Shown piece by piece: positions 1-11,252 of a DNA stretch of 64,000 nucleotides (position 1 is its first letter; every line of letters begins with the position of its first letter). This DNA comes from Pseudoips prasinana (Eukaryota > Arthropoda > Insecta > Lepidoptera > Nolidae). The translations under genes and the position numbers were made by a program. The stretch is from assembly GCA_951640165.1 (NCBI GenBank), contig OX621241.1:5218001-5282000 (forward strand), written 5' to 3'. Under the pieces are notes generated by a model. That model saw nothing but the letters and a program-made list of their open reading frames with translations. It searched no databases and was not told where the DNA came from.

Positions 1-60
1 TCGTCTGCGCAAGAAGAGCTTGCGCAGCGATGCAGTGGTTCAAGTTGCCCTGCAAAATAA
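1..60 (-). pseudogene. R1-clade LINE ORF2, N-terminal end only
   Basis: Just after the ORF1 stop the minus strand reads LILQGNLNHCIAAQALLAQT. This matches the usual beginning of the endonuclease domain of R1-clade ORF2 (QxNLNH..AAQ..L). The rest of the protein (endonuclease, reverse transcriptase) is outside the window, so its state is unknown. Confidence 0.75.
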
Positions 61-79
61 GTTGGGGGGGAAAGAATGT

Positions 80-2212
80 TTAGACCTCCATAGACACCCC
101 ACCGGGGCCAGAGCCCGGATCGTTGGACCGCGACGATGTAGGAACGGACGTGGCAGGACGTCCCGCTCCTTTCCTCTTTGGTCGCGTACACCTACCGCTG
201 CCCAGTCGATGGTTTGCCGGCCTGCCAAGGTCGGCTCACACCACGCAAGTAGGGGCGCGCGCCGTGCATTCCTTCGCTTTGTGGCCCTGTTGGCCACAGA
301 CGAAGCACGACGCGCTCCGGTCGCACCCTGTGCACCGAGCCCTGACATGCCCCTTCTCCAGGCAGCGGTAACATTGGAGAGCTCTGGGTGGAAGCGCCAC
401 CACCCGGACTGACATCCAGCCCACTAGCACCCGGCCGATTGCCGCTAATTTGCGGGCGGCCACTAGTGGGCACCGAACCCACGCCGAACCCAAGCCCGAC
501 GGTGAGAACCGAATTTCGCCACTTTCACGTCGGCGACGGCACATCCTCCCGCCGTGGCCAAGGTTTCAGCCACTTCGGTTGGGTCGGCGGAGTCGTCCAG
601 GTCCATCACCCGGAGCTCTCCCATAGCCACTGGGTGCGCCACCACAGCATCCGTCTCGGTTAAAGCCTCCCTTAAACGGGATTTTAGGGCCTCCGCCTTT
701 GCGGACCAGGGATCCTCAAAATCAGACCCCCAGTCAAAGCCCTCTTGGGGCGCAGGCCCGCCTCTAGGCCAAGGTCCTGCAATTGAACCTTGGTCCGCGC
801 CATTTTCATGACCTCAGCCATGGTAGTGGCTGAGGTCGACGGCAGGTTAATCGTCACTGCCGCGGACGGTGGAGGTCGCGGCAGTGCGATAGGCCTCTTT
901 TGAGGCGGAGGCGGCGGTGGCCGATTAAGGCGGGCAGCCTTTGCCCTGGCCTTTCGCCCAACCACTTGCGCCCAGGTGCCTTCGGCGTGCGGTGGCGGCG
1001 TAGTCAGCGCCGGCCTTGCTGCAGCTCGAGCTTCAGCAGCCTCTGCGGCGGCAACCCGTCTCCGTTGCCGACTACCCCGCTTCGTGGTGGGTGGCACTTG
1101 GGGCGGCGCTGCACTCCCAGCGAGCGGCGGGCGGATGGCCCTGCCCGGGAAGACCTCCGCCATGACCTCTTGACGCATCTGGACCAGACGTTGGTCCCAG
1201 ATGCGTCCCATTTCGCGCATTTTGCGGTCCAAAATGGCCGCAAATCTGTCTTCAGGCGAGACGTGGTCTTCCCGAGCAGGTACAGCAGGAGGAGCATCCA
1301 AATTTCTCCTCCGAGTTATCGGGGCCGATGGAGTGCGGACAACCGGTGCCGACGGCGGAGACGGTCTGAACGTCATCGGCGATTGCGAAGGTGGCGGCGG
1401 TGGCCTAGGTGGCGACGGCAGAGGTGGAAAACTGTCGACCCCACTGCGGCGAAGCTCCGCTAGTTCGGTCGACATGGCGGCCACACGAGCCTCCAAGGAG
1501 GCCAACTGGGAGCGCAGCCGCTGGTTTTCCTGTTCTAGCCGCTCCGCATCAGTTCTTCCATGCAGTTCCAAGGCGGCCGCCAGAGCTTTCCTCGCCGCAA
1601 CTTTAATGGCTTGGGCATATTCGCCTTTCAAGTTGCGGGAAGTTGCGGTTGCCACCCTCTCAACCGTCACCAGAGAGTCCTGAATTACGGCACCCAAGTC
1701 AGCCGTCGGTTGCTGGCGTAGATCTCTTGCCAGATCTTCAAGTTGAGGCAGTGCGCTCTTCTTGGATTTGGCACTAAGACTAGCCTGTGAATTGTCTAGG
1801 TCTGATACCAAATGGTCACTGCCGTCGTCTAACTTTGCACGAACCACCCGCTCACCATCCTTCTTTGAAGCTGCGACTCGCTTACGCGGCCGAACTGGCC
1901 TGACCGTGAACTCTATGGACGGTGCAGACAAGTGGGAGCTGTCGCTCTCCGCGTCGTCCGGAGCCCGTTCCCGTGAACTACCTGAAATTGGGAAGTCCGA
2001 AAATGTTTCCCCAGTCTTCCTCGAACGCGACGCGACGATGGACGACTTGCCAGCGATTGCGGCGAAAAAATGGTGGAGTCACCAATACGAGGGCCGGAGC
2101 CCTCGAGGCAGACGTTGCCCCCCCCAGATACGGTGGGGCTGACGGCCGAAGCCGTGAGGGATTCTCCCATATGGGTACCCTCCTGAGGAATTGTGTTGTT
2201 ACGACCTGCCAT
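80..2212 (-). pseudogene. R1-clade LINE ORF1 (gag-like), frameshifted
   Basis: Nucleic-acid-binding ORF1 protein of a LINE. The likely start is the ATG at 2212 (MAGRNNTIPQEG). The frame shifts between about 2000 and 1931, then stays open to 684 through a leucine/glutamine-rich, probably coiled-coil segment (ENQRLRSQLASLEARV) and a proline-rich stretch. A second shift lies near 790-720 and a third near 520-500. The C-terminal part has knuckles CYRCLEKGHVRARC and CFVCGQQGHKAKEC, then a third CVV(C) motif whose second cysteine codon has become TGA at 238-236. Reading continues to a TAA at 82-80. It was a gag-like protein; now it is a pseudogene. The R1-clade assignment rests on the knuckle spacing and on the ORF2 start that follows. 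Confidence 0.85.
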
Positions 2213-2344
2213 GTTTATTTTGTCGGAATATTCGCCACGAGCAGCAGTCTCTCACCGGGAGACAAATCCCATTACGAAGAGAGAGACTGCCGCTCGTGCC
2301 CAGGGTACACCGCGAGGAGGTTTTCCGACCTAGTACCCCTCAAT

Positions 2345-2565
2345 AATTAAACCTAAACATAATCTCCTGGACCATAACTTAATACAAGCTAGCTAAATAT
2401 CACTACCATTATAAGATAAATTGTATAAATATTTTAACATTCAGTGTACCTAAATATCTGTAATAAGTAACTAGAAATAATAACTGTATTACTACAAACA
2501 TGTTCTGACTATTAACAAGCGCTTTTTTAAAGTCTATATGAATAAAAACCTTTTTAATTTAATTT
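2345..2565 (+). repeat. Dispersed repeat P, copy 1
   Basis: About 220 bp that recurs at 49105-49325 in the same orientation with small differences. Shared landmarks are GAGCTAGCTAAATATCA or its close variant, TACTACAAACATGTTCTGAC, and the end GAATAAAAACCTTTTT. The terminal AATAAA followed by a T/A-rich run suggests the 3' end of a retrotransposon or transcript. The R1-like element abuts its left end. Confidence 0.7.
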
Positions 2566-2986
2566 TATAGCATCTCATTATATGAAAATCTACGTTATGT
2601 GTATAAAAATACTTTTGTAACAGGCGCGCTACACAATTTACATAAATACTGGGTAAAAGTAGTTATAATCTTTTGTTATAATTCTTTGTTACATACTACC
2701 CGCCTCAATAAAAACGTAAGTCTTTTACATTGCCCCGTAAAAGTGTATTTTTTTTAGTTTTTATAGCAATGTTTGTATAGCAATTTACCAGAGATATTGA
2801 ATTGTCCACAAATGAGTTTAAAATAACAATTAGCTTCGAATTGTATAAATAATTAAATGCATTCTATTCAAAAATATTATAACCAAATATTGGACATTTA
2901 TTAATCAAAAAATGGATATTCACTGTGTGGTTTTTAGCGGTGTTTCTGAGTAGCTGCTACGTCATGCACTGAACGATAGGAAAATG
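2566..2986. other. AT-rich unassigned; half of a CATGACG hairpin MITE near 2930-2975
   Basis: Mostly AT-rich with no supported gene. GAGTAGCTGCTACGTCATGCA at about 2949-2969 resembles one arm of the hairpin element seen whole at 63461-63522 and half at 15765-15815. Confidence 0.4.
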
Positions 2987-3005
2987 GATGTGCTGGCGTC
3001 TGTAC
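2987..3005. repeat. GTAC-MITE, isolated terminus
   Basis: GGATGTGCTGGCGTCTGTAC is the right terminus of the GTAC-MITE family described at 16727. The rest of the element is absent, so this is a solo end. Confidence 0.75.
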
Positions 3006-3307
3006 CTCTACAAAAAATCAGTAGGTACTTCTTTTTAAAGTAGGTAGACTAAAAAGGGCAGAAAAATAAAATAAAGGCGCTCTATATGTTTTTGCCGGAC
3101 AGAAAAAATTGTATACGACGCGACGCCGCGGGCGGAACATAGTATAAATTAGGCTGGAAATTTAATATTTTCTTGGACATTCAATATCTTCGGTAATCGC
3201 TACGGCCATTAACTCAAAAACTTTAAATTCTGTTAGTACCCATTCAATCCATTGCTAAATTTTCGTATAATGTATTAAAAATATTAATTTAATAAACATA
3301 TGTACTT

Positions 3308-3580
3308 AATGAATGACCGACGCCCCCTGGGGCAGAAAGTTTCTCGGGTTCTCTTCCACGAACCGAAAGGTACGACGCGATGATCTTGCTAATGTCGCGG
3401 GGAACTGCTGGATGCGAGCAGCACAAGACTCAGCTTTGTGGAGATTCTTGGGGAGGGCTTTGTCCAGCTGTGGACGTCTTTCGTTGACATTGTGGCAAGC
3501 GGTGGGTCAGGGGATTGGAAGAGAAACTATTGTTTGTAAAGGAACTTTTATTTGCGTCAACAGCGGCAGTTAGTTCACCA
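3308..3580 (+). pseudogene. RTE-like LINE, reverse transcriptase C-terminal remnant
   Basis: Translation gives APWGRKFLGF, then NRKVRRDDLANVAGNCWMRA and a degraded ALWRFLGRALSSCGR. This matches the C-terminal tail common in lepidopteran RTE-like LINEs (..EWRPR..RRSVGRPPTRWTDDI...AG..WMR.A.....W..LGEAFVQQW). It is a 5'-truncated, decayed copy; related tails lie at 8985, 10736 and 21385. Confidence 0.7.
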
Positions 3581-3939
3581 CTAAGTTCACGGAATACACA
3601 CGTACACGCGTCTCAGCGACTAGCTCTTTGTTAGAGTCTACACTTGGCGCACTTCAGAGTCCCCGTGACGAGCACTGCTAAAGCTAAACTCCTGACGTAC
3701 ACAACACTCATCTCATTTCATTTCATTACAAAAGCCACCAAAAACCCTTACTGGTACTAGGGTTCGAAGCCCGAACGTGAATAATTATGAAGATGATGAT
3801 GATGAAACATTAGTATACTTATAGGTACCTAAGATTAAAATGCAAGACATCTTTAAAAACTGCTGATTCTTATAAAGATTTTCATAACGTGTTTCTTCGA
3901 TAGATACATAGTGAATGTAGTAATTTTCCTCACTTAGGT
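3581..3939. other. No gene seen
   Basis: AT-rich sequence with a short GATGATGATGATGA run near 3790. This type of run often ends RTE-like LINEs. Nothing else can be supported. Confidence 0.4.
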
Positions 3940-4114
3940 ATATAATAATAATATCCTGGGGCATCTGATCCCAACCTAAGAAGCGCTTGTACTATGGAAA
4001 CCAGATAACTAATATATTACATATACTACTTTTCTTGACTTTCTGAGTGGTAAACGAACCCACAACCTGCGGCGGGAAAGGCAAGCATTTACCAACCACG
4101 CCAATCGGCCCGTC
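3940..4114 (-). repeat. tRNA-derived SINE, family B
   Basis: The minus strand begins GACGGGCCGATTGGCGTGG (A-box-like), has a B-box-like GGGTTCGTTTACC, and ends CCCCAGGATATTATTATTAT. The head resembles a tRNA gene with pol III promoter boxes and the tail is an AT microsatellite. Other B copies lie at 36676, 45166, 47146, 55808 and 60606. Confidence 0.8.
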
Positions 4115-4165
4115 GTAAAGAGTTTTCTATTTTTTCCCAAAACACAACTGACCACGTGCGATGCT

Positions 4166-4389
4166 GGGCGCAGACGTAATATGTAAAGAATGACTGCACG
4201 CAGCGGCGAGGATAGTTGCCTTGCCGCTTAGTGTCGCGGGTTTGAGTCCCGCGCCGGAGAAATATTTGTGTGACCCATAAATAGTTGTTCTGAGTCTGGA
4301 TGTAATTTGTGTCCGTCTAATATATGTTTGTACAGGACCCCGCGACACTGCTTAACATCTAGAGTGCGGGCATTGTCTTTAAAAAAAGA
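4166..4389 (+). repeat. tRNA-derived SINE, family C, copy 1
   Basis: Carries GCGGGTTTGAGTCCCGC (B-box-like), then GTGACCCATAAATAGTTGTT, and ends GTGCGGGCATTGTCTTTA plus an A-rich tail. The body is shared with 4458-4670. Confidence 0.8.
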
Positions 4390-4457
4390 ATGAATGGGAA
4401 TGCCATTTTCTCTACTTTAAATCACAATCATTTATTTGGGTAAAGTAAATTCAAATG

Positions 4458-4670
4458 TTGACTGCACGTGTGGCGCGGCGGCTAAGACAGTCACCTCGCC
4501 GCTTCGTGTCGCGGGTTCGAGTCCCGCGGCGGACAACTATTCTTGTGACCCATAAATAGTTGTTCTGAGTCTGGATGTAAATTGTGTCCATCTATTATAT
4601 GTTTGTAAAGTACCCCGCGACGCAGGGATTAGATTCCCTAGTGCGGGCGTTGTCTTTATAATAAATATAA
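4458..4670 (+). repeat. tRNA-derived SINE, family C, copy 2
   Basis: Head GCGCGGCGGCTAAGACAGTC, B box GCGGGTTCGAGTCCCGC, then the same body and terminus as copy 1 (GTGCGGGCGTTGTCTTTA). The two copies are about 70 bp apart in the same orientation. They are too diverged for a recent tandem duplication, so independent insertion is likelier. Confidence 0.85.
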
Positions 4671-5079
4671 AAAAGGTGAAATTAAATAGTTATTTAAACC
4701 GTAATATGTCTATTTATTGCGTTACGAATGAAATGCAATATTAATACATTTAATTCGTAGTCCTATAAATTGGTAACTAGCGGTCTACCATATTCTTTAC
4801 CTTATGATACTTTAGAATAAAATTGATCGCAAACATAGTCAAAGCATATTAGGTATTATATTATCTTGAATGTAATATCTACATAATCAAATACATAGAT
4901 AGTGCTTATAACAACATTTTAAACCAATCTGCTTTAGACTTCTAATTTAAACTACCAAAAACTAAGAAAATTAATTAATTAATTGCCTTTTGTTACATAT
5001 TAGTAAGGATATCAAAGATACATGTAGCCGAAACTACTTACACGGAGGTACAGTTACGTCGCTTGTGTTGTTCAAAATC
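4671..5079. other. No gene seen
   Basis: AT-rich unique-looking sequence without an open frame of note or a repeat shared with the rest of the window. Confidence 0.4.
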
Positions 5080-5443
5080 AATTTATAAAGTCGATGTCCT
5101 GACGCCTTGTTAGCCAGTCTCGGATGTACAGCGGCACCCGCGCCATTCAAAACCTCGCCACCGATGCGACATACCGTTCTCAAAAATATCGAAAAATTCG
5201 ATTTTGGTCCCCTCCATTACTATTCTACACACGACTAGTGCCTAGGCCGTCCGCCGCGACGCGCCACTGACACATTTCTTCAGTTTCGCGCGCCTTTTGA
5301 ATTTAGAATAGTTTTACATTTGTTTTTTTTTACGATTCGGTGTTTTGGACAATATTTGTCAAGTGCCAGTACCACGTGCATCACCATCGGGATTTTAGTG
5401 AAAGGCTATTTGCTTAAATTCTCTGGAGTTTTCTTTCAAGGTG
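5080..5443 (+). promoter_or_regulatory. Candidate host promoter and 5' non-coding exon
   Basis: A GC-richer island (CCGTCCGCCGCGACGCGCCA at about 5248) amid AT-rich DNA, not repeated in the window. TCAGTT at 5280-5285 fits the arthropod initiator TCAGT, with the A at 5282 as possible +1. Downstream a leader without a long open frame ends TTTCTTTCAAG followed by GTGAGT, a strong splice donor at about 5441. No TATA box is seen at the expected distance. If real, this is the first exon of a plus-strand gene whose intron holds much of the rest of the window. The call is inference; a decayed element promoter is the alternative. Confidence 0.4.
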
Positions 5444-7067
5444 AGTCTAGAAATTATGTATTTATTCAATATAACACAACCTATTGATTGCCAAGTCACA
5501 ATAAAGTAGGTATCTACTCGAAACAATATATGCAACTCCGTATTTATGTACTAGAAAATTAATTTAAATGCACCACGGTGAGCGATGCTCTCCTGGCATT
5601 TTAAAATCATGTCGACTATTATCTTGTCACAACTTAATTTTACGTTTTAATACTTTAAACAACGTAAATTGAATTAAGAATATGGTATTTAAAGTGTCGA
5701 GATTTCAGTAGGTGGTCTGTATATATATGTATCTATCTAGATTTATAATGGCTTATGAATATATTTACAGAATTTAAAAGGCCAATAAGACGAAATAATT
5801 CTGTATACTTAAATTAAAAACACATAAATAATTCCATAGGCTTTATTTTATTGACGCATTTGCAACCAAGCCTTGTCTTGAAAAAGTCGTTAATATGAAT
5901 ATTTAACTGTTCTAGGTCTTAAATTTTACCGTTTATAAAAAGTCAAGAACCGAGTAAGTGGTCCGGTGTGTTAATAAAATGGCTAATAGGTAAACAAAAG
6001 AGACCACGGGCTACAAGCGAATTGACAATCAATCGGGACCGGTAATAATATTAAAACAACTTTTTATAGTGGATGACATTTCATTAAAAAAAAAACATGC
6101 CGTCCGTTTGTGGTGTGATAGGTACCTATCACGTAGGGCTGTCACGTCTTAGCGCCAGGGCCTTGTTATGTGCCCATGTAAGTACGGTGCCAGAATAGTT
6201 TATAGTTGTATAATAAAAAGTGATGAATTTCGAAAAGGCTCGTACCTACGTAAACTTTGTAGTGATGGACCAAAGGGATTTAGATTTTCTACGAATGACT
6301 CTGTGATAATGTATAATGAATTTAAAAAATATAGGTACTAATATTTTGTGTTAAAATTTGCGATATAACTAAGACTATAATAAGACGAAGATCCTGAAGG
6401 GTCGAAGTGCTGTACACAAGTACACCCCAAAACAAGACTACGAGTTAAAGTTGGAACGCATTTTTACCACAAATTTATACTTGGACAAAAAAATGAGAGA
6501 TGAACACCGTTTTATAAAACTAAAGTAAAAAAATTATGCATTGAGATAATCACCGATATCTACTAATAAGAAGCTAATAAAAAAATGTCTTAATTACACA
6601 CAAACAACTGAACATAAAAAATATGGAGAGCGTTTATGCGGTATGGCTTTTCCTACAAAATGCCAAATCAAAATTAAAAAAATTCTATAGGAAATAAACG
6701 TGATCTTCCGTTTCTACCTATATAAAACTGGAAACTCTTATTTGAAAATGTTCTCAACTAACTTTTATGACTTCTAATTTTGTATCCTGCTTCTACAAAT
6801 AAAATCTTATTTAAGTAAGTTTATAAAATTCCAATTTTTAAACTTGGCAGTGTGTGAAACGTGGTTTACCGCGTAATTATTCTTTTTTTTTTCATCCCGC
6901 GTTCGTGAGCATCGGGTCGGCAAAAAAAAACATTCCAAAGTGTGTAGCCCATCTCAATGATAATCAATTAGGGAATAGGTATATCTCAATACATACTTAA
7001 GAATTAATCATGAACATGTGAAGACTACTTCTTGTAAGTTATACGCTTACTTAGCTATGTACAGAAA
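5444..7067. other. No gene seen; possible start of a long intron
   Basis: AT-rich sequence with many stops in all frames. No repeat of it was found elsewhere in the window. If the donor at about 5441 is used, this is intron. Confidence 0.4.
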
Positions 7068-7111
7068 ATGCGGCACGAAACTCTTTGTATCTAAAGAGTT
7101 TCGTACCGCAT
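7068..7111. repeat. Hairpin, 19-bp arms
   Basis: ATGCGGCACGAAACTCTTT, a short loop, then AAAGAGTTTCGTACCGCAT. The arms pair except for one G/T position. It is probably a small foldback element or the relic of one. Confidence 0.7.
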
Positions 7112-7439
7112 AAGTAACTATAATTAAGTTCGTGTTTACTATCATGTGGGTGCCAGATTTCGATTGTGTGATACGTTTATTAATATACTTTTGTGTCTGA
7201 CTGAAGCCATGCCTAATATTTATTTTATAACATAGTTCCTTATTAGAATTTATTTGTACACTCCTATTGTTCTGATTACTTACAGCTCCTATCTATCCTT
7301 AAGTTGTCTAGAATAGAACGAAATGTTTTTTTTTTAATATTGCAGACATTCTGCACTGTGTAATCAATTCACTGGGGACTTTACAAACATGGAATTCACG
7401 TACACAAACGATGCACAGACTCAGCACAATTATAAATGA

Positions 7440-7530
7440 GGCACACAAATAATTAAGCCATGACAGAGGCTTAATGGGCGAAAACTCTGACACTAGGGTC
7501 ACCACCGCCCATAAGATAAGTAAGTTCGTA
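7440..7530 (+). repeat. 5S-derived SINE, 3' part only
   Basis: TTAAGCCATGACAGAGGCTT, then ACTCTGACACTAGGGTCACC and CGCCCATAAGATAAGTAAG match the 3' body and tail of the 5S-like SINE at 35460-35720. The 5S-like head is missing. Confidence 0.7.
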
Positions 7531-7584
7531 CCGACGTGACTACTTTAACTACGACACGTGCGGTGTGTTTTCAGTGTTCATACA

Positions 7585-7890
7585 ACCTATTACGTGCAGG
7601 CTCTGGAATGAATTACCTGCTGCGGTGTTTCCTCAGCGCTACACGTCCTTCTTTAAACGGGGTATAAATTATAAAGAGTCCTAATCTTACGGTAGTCAAC
7701 GGTTTCCTGTGCCCCCTGGCATTGCGAATGTCCATGAATAGCGTTTCCCACTTTCCATCAGGTGCGGCTAGTAGCCCACTTGATGGAAAGTGATCTGCCT
7801 TGAAAAGCAATTAAAAAGACAGTCTTTATATTCCATGTATTTTTGAATATTTCCTGTTTGAGTGTGTACAATAAAGAGTATTCCATTATA
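7585..7890 (+). pseudogene. LINE ORF2 C-terminal remnant with 3' end
   Basis: Reads CRLWNELPAAVFPQRYTSFF then KRGINYKES and a stop, a pattern (RLWN.LPA.VFP..Y....FKR) found at the very C-terminus of many insect LINE reverse transcriptases. The 3' end is GTGTACAATAAAGAGTATT, a tail also seen at 31810-31840. It is a 5'-truncated dead copy. Confidence 0.65.
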
Positions 7891-8016
7891 TGCGTGGCAT
7901 TGTTTAAAATGTTTGGTAACTTTTTAGAACTGTCATCATTGTTCCGTATATGCTAGCCATGTACTTTATAAAGTGCGTAGCATTTACTAAGCACTACTAA
8001 GCACCACGGCTCTGAG

Positions 8017-8240
8017 AGCATGTGGCTCTCAGAGCCGTACTTCAAATGCACGCTTGATGAGCTGATTAACCAATCAGCAGATATCTGGTACTGCTGATTG
8101 GTTAATCAGCTCTCAGAGCCGTACTTCAAATGCACGCTTGATGAGCTGATTAACCAATCAGCAGATATCTGGTACTGCTGATTGGTTAATCAGCTCATCA
8201 AGCGTGCATTTGAAGTACGGGTCTGAGAGCCACATGCTCA
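8017..8240. repeat. Foldback MITE with internal 84-bp tandem duplication
   Basis: Its core 8119-8220 is a palindrome with 46-bp matching arms and a 10-bp spacer (8165-8174). The left half is duplicated: 8026-8109 recurs as 8110-8193. Outer arms reading GAGCATGTGGCTCTCAGA flank the whole on both sides in inverted orientation. Confidence 0.85.
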
Positions 8241-8984
8241 TCAAATTAAACACGGCACACAATTCAGTGTTATCTCAAAAACAGCTTAAGCATGAAGTGT
8301 TGATTATTTAATCAGCTTAATAAACTCAGAATATCAATCAATTTCTGTTTTCTGTTTCATCTTTATCTTACTACCTACTCGGAACTCACTGGTCACCAGT
8401 TAGGTTTTGGCTATTAACTTGAAACGAGAAGAAACTACGATCGGACCTGATCTCAAGTAAACATTAAAATTTTAAGTACTGAATATCCCGAACCAGTTGC
8501 TCAAGTTTCAATTAACGTCGGTTCTAATCAGATTTTAAAATCAAGATGTTATTAAAATGATTTCAAAATATAATAATAATGATTTCAAAATATAAAAAAT
8601 CTTACTTAGCAGTAAGATTTTTTTGAAAACTAACTTAAATTGGGGCGCTTTCCAATTAAATTTAACAATCAACACCATGTTTACGAGGAATTGTTTTTAT
8701 TATGAGTTCGATTTATTAATAAGTACTAACTTATTGAAAGTTAAAGTCAACGAAAAAACAAGAAAATACTTATCGATCCCTGTCACTGTTCTTTTGACTA
8801 AATGCTATTCGAAAACAACCGAGCTCCACTCAAACTAGCGTAAACGAGTTTCCAGATGTAACGTTTAGTCAGAACGACTCTCGCTCCCGAATAATCCTGC
8901 ATGTTTGAACAAAATCCTTAACGCAGTTTTGTATAGATATATGCACCTATCTTATATTAAGGAATACCCATAGACCCAGATGAG
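8241..8984. other. No gene seen
   Basis: AT-rich. A 71-codon frame at 8623-8838 has no recognisable motif and is probably chance. Confidence 0.4.
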
Positions 8985-9150
8985 ACTTATAAAGGTTCTC
9001 GAGTGGCAACCACGAACCGACGAGTGCGGGTTGGCTCACGACATGTGGAGTGACGATCCGCCGCTGTATGTAGCGCACGAGCGGCCTAGAAATCGGGGAG
9101 GCCTTTGTCCAGCAGTGGACGTCTTTCAGCTTCCATGTTGATTACGATGA
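8985..9150 (+). pseudogene. RTE-like LINE 3' remnant
   Basis: Reads LEWQPRTDECGLAH and then, across frame breaks, GGGGAGGCCTTTGTCCAGCA with GTGGACGTCTTTCAGC. These match the C-terminal tail of the RTE-like LINE at 10736-11010. Heavily decayed. Confidence 0.65.
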
Positions 9151-9956
9151 TAGACTCTAAATGTAAATTTCCATCTCACTTTGGGGCCCAGAGTATGCCA
9201 CATTTATGTCCAAGCATGTCAGCCCTAACATAAAAAGACCGATGTTAATCAAACGCTTTGTAATGTAAATTCATATAGTCACTGTTGTCACCCGAGCAAT
9301 GCTCGCGATATTCTTTTAAGCATAAAATATTATCTTATTATTACATTATTATAACATGTTTTTTCACCATTTTCTAAGACGAGAACTTTAATTTAATGGC
9401 TGTTGACCTTTCTACATTTTATCGATACATTTGATAATTTGAAAATCGATATATTCAATCCGGATTGTTGTAACTAATGACATCTGCCGAATATAGATTT
9501 TATTGATTATTTTGATTTATGGTTATATCATATTAATTTAATAGATACTGTTATTTGTCCTATTTATTACCTACTTCGAAAGATATTATTATGAAACTCT
9601 TGGAAAATAATTGGGATTATCCCACACTTTTTGTCCCTTAGTTTAATCCGATCCATCTTGGGTACCTACGTTTATTATCGTAATGTGGATCTGGCTGATT
9701 AACAATAATTTACCCTAAATGCCGTCTGTTCTAAAAACCATAGAAATGCAGTAGCCGAAATGGTTAGACCATGGGTAAATTATACAAATGTTTTATTGAC
9801 TTTTTATGATATCGACCATAAATAAAAAAAGTACATGCCAAATCCATTATCAATAAAAAAAAACCGTAAATTCAAATTTAACTAATTAATTGGTTTGACT
9901 AATTTTGGACAATATATATTTTTTTAATGATGATATAATAGTATTAATTTAATAAG
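9151..9956. other. No gene seen
   Basis: AT-rich, no supported feature. Confidence 0.4.
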
Positions 9957-10135
9957 GAGGTGTTCAATGCCAGATGCACTCACCACCGGTCCGTAAGTGA
10001 TCAGCGAGGTAAAACACCTAAACACGTGGTCAGTCTATAGATGGGTAACCGTCAAAGTGGTTCAATTTCTGAACCTGCTTCGAAAAAACTATTAGGCGGC
10101 TTCAACACAAACGTAAACACTGCCCATACGATAAA
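9957..10135 (+). repeat. 5S-rRNA-derived SINE, internally deleted
   Basis: Contains GTCAGTCTATAGATGGGTAA, like the internal control region of 5S rRNA, preceded by GTAAGTGATCAGCGAGG. The 3' body is shortened to GGCGGCTTCAACAC...CTGCCCATACGATAAAG compared with the copy at 35460. Confidence 0.75.
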
Positions 10136-10735
10136 GAATACTTTAATAAGATATATATCAGTGTTCTGATTTAAACTAGGTAATTTAAACATGGCACACT
10201 TATTATGATATATAAACATAATTATGCAAAAATAATACCATTCATTCTTGGCACTCCTTAAAAAAGAACAGTTAATTGTATCCTTTAATGACAACTTCCC
10301 GTTTTAACGACGGTTTTTATATATAAATAGCAGTAGATATTAATAATACTATAAATATAAATAGCTGTAAATATGAATAATATTATAAGTGTATATATAA
10401 AGGGTCTACTAAAGAGAGAAGGTCAGGGAAGCGAAGCGCTACGCCCCACACAAAGTTTGATACAAAAGTAAACAAAACCATAGAGTATAGAAAGAAAGTG
10501 ATAGCAATAACCTCCTTTTAAAGGTATTTACGTCATAACAATTACTATTAAATGAAGTCAGTTAAAATAAATAAGAAATACATGATTAATCTAAGCGTAT
10601 ATTGTCATAAATATTTAGTAATTATGTTTCACAAATAATAACGATGCAGAATATATTTTAATTCTGCAGTACAGGATGTATCCGGTCTAAGTATTTATGG
10701 TGGCTGCATTGTTGTAGTTTAGTGTTCGTATTGTT
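10136..10735. other. No gene seen
   Basis: AT-rich, with short imperfect repeats of AGTAGATATTAATAATA type near 10330-10390. Confidence 0.4.
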
Positions 10736-11010
10736 TAAGCTAGAATTTCCAAGCTGAAGTGGCAGTGGGTAGGGCACATAGCTCGTAGAGCCGACGGCTG
10801 CTGGGGCAGAAAGGTTCTTGAGTGGCGACCACGAACCGGAAGACGCAGCGTGGGCAGGCCCCCTACAAGATGGACCGATGATCTTGTGCATCGGATCGCT
10901 GGAAATCGCTGGATGCGGAGCACAAGACCGGCAATTGTGGAGATCTTTGGGGAGGCCATTTTCCAGCAGTGGACGTCTTTCGGCTGATATGATGATGATG
11001 ATGATTGTTG
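10736..11010 (+). pseudogene. RTE-like LINE, reverse transcriptase C-terminus and 3' end
   Basis: Best-kept RTE tail in the window. The plus strand reads KLQWQWVGHIARRADGCWG, then KVLEWRPRTGRRSVGRPPTR, WTDDLVHRIAG, RWMRSTR, and FGEAIFQQWTSFG. These are the conserved C-terminal blocks of lepidopteran RTE-like LINEs, followed by the usual (GAT)n tail ATGATGATGATGATG. The upstream domains are gone (5' truncation), and small indels break the frame near the end. Confidence 0.82.
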
Positions 11011-11252
11011 GCTCGTAAGTACGAAGACCTTCGGGTTATATGACGTAGGGGTGGCACAGGTATGATAAAAGGTCATACGAATAATGTCTTGGCCACACAG
11101 AATAGAGCGGGGATTGAACCCAAAACATGAGGGCGCAGAGGAAGTAGCAAAGCGACTAAGTTGAGCACTGTACCACAAGTGCCGTCAACTTCATTTTACA
11201 TAATTCCAGAAGTCTCTCGATTTCATGCAATACCAAATAATTTTAATGTATA

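Larger units (their letters stand above)
1..2342 (-). mobile_element. R1-clade non-LTR retrotransposon, decayed, cut by window edge
   Basis: GC-rich block, sharply different from the AT-rich DNA that starts at about 2343. Read on the minus strand it gives a short 5' leader (about 2342-2213), a gag-like ORF1 (2212-80) with CCHC zinc knuckles, and the first residues of an endonuclease ORF2 (60-1). This order is that of R1-clade LINEs (R1/TRAS/SART type). ORF1 has at least three frameshifts and one stop, so the copy is dead. The 5' end abuts a repeat whose second copy (about 49105) has no such insertion, which places the 5' boundary near 2340. The 3' part lies outside the window. Confidence 0.88.

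Noticed and set aside
1004..1463. Arg-rich plus-strand frames inside the R1-like element
   Set aside because: Shadows of the GC-rich minus-strand ORF1; the minus strand carries the zinc knuckles and the ORF2 start.
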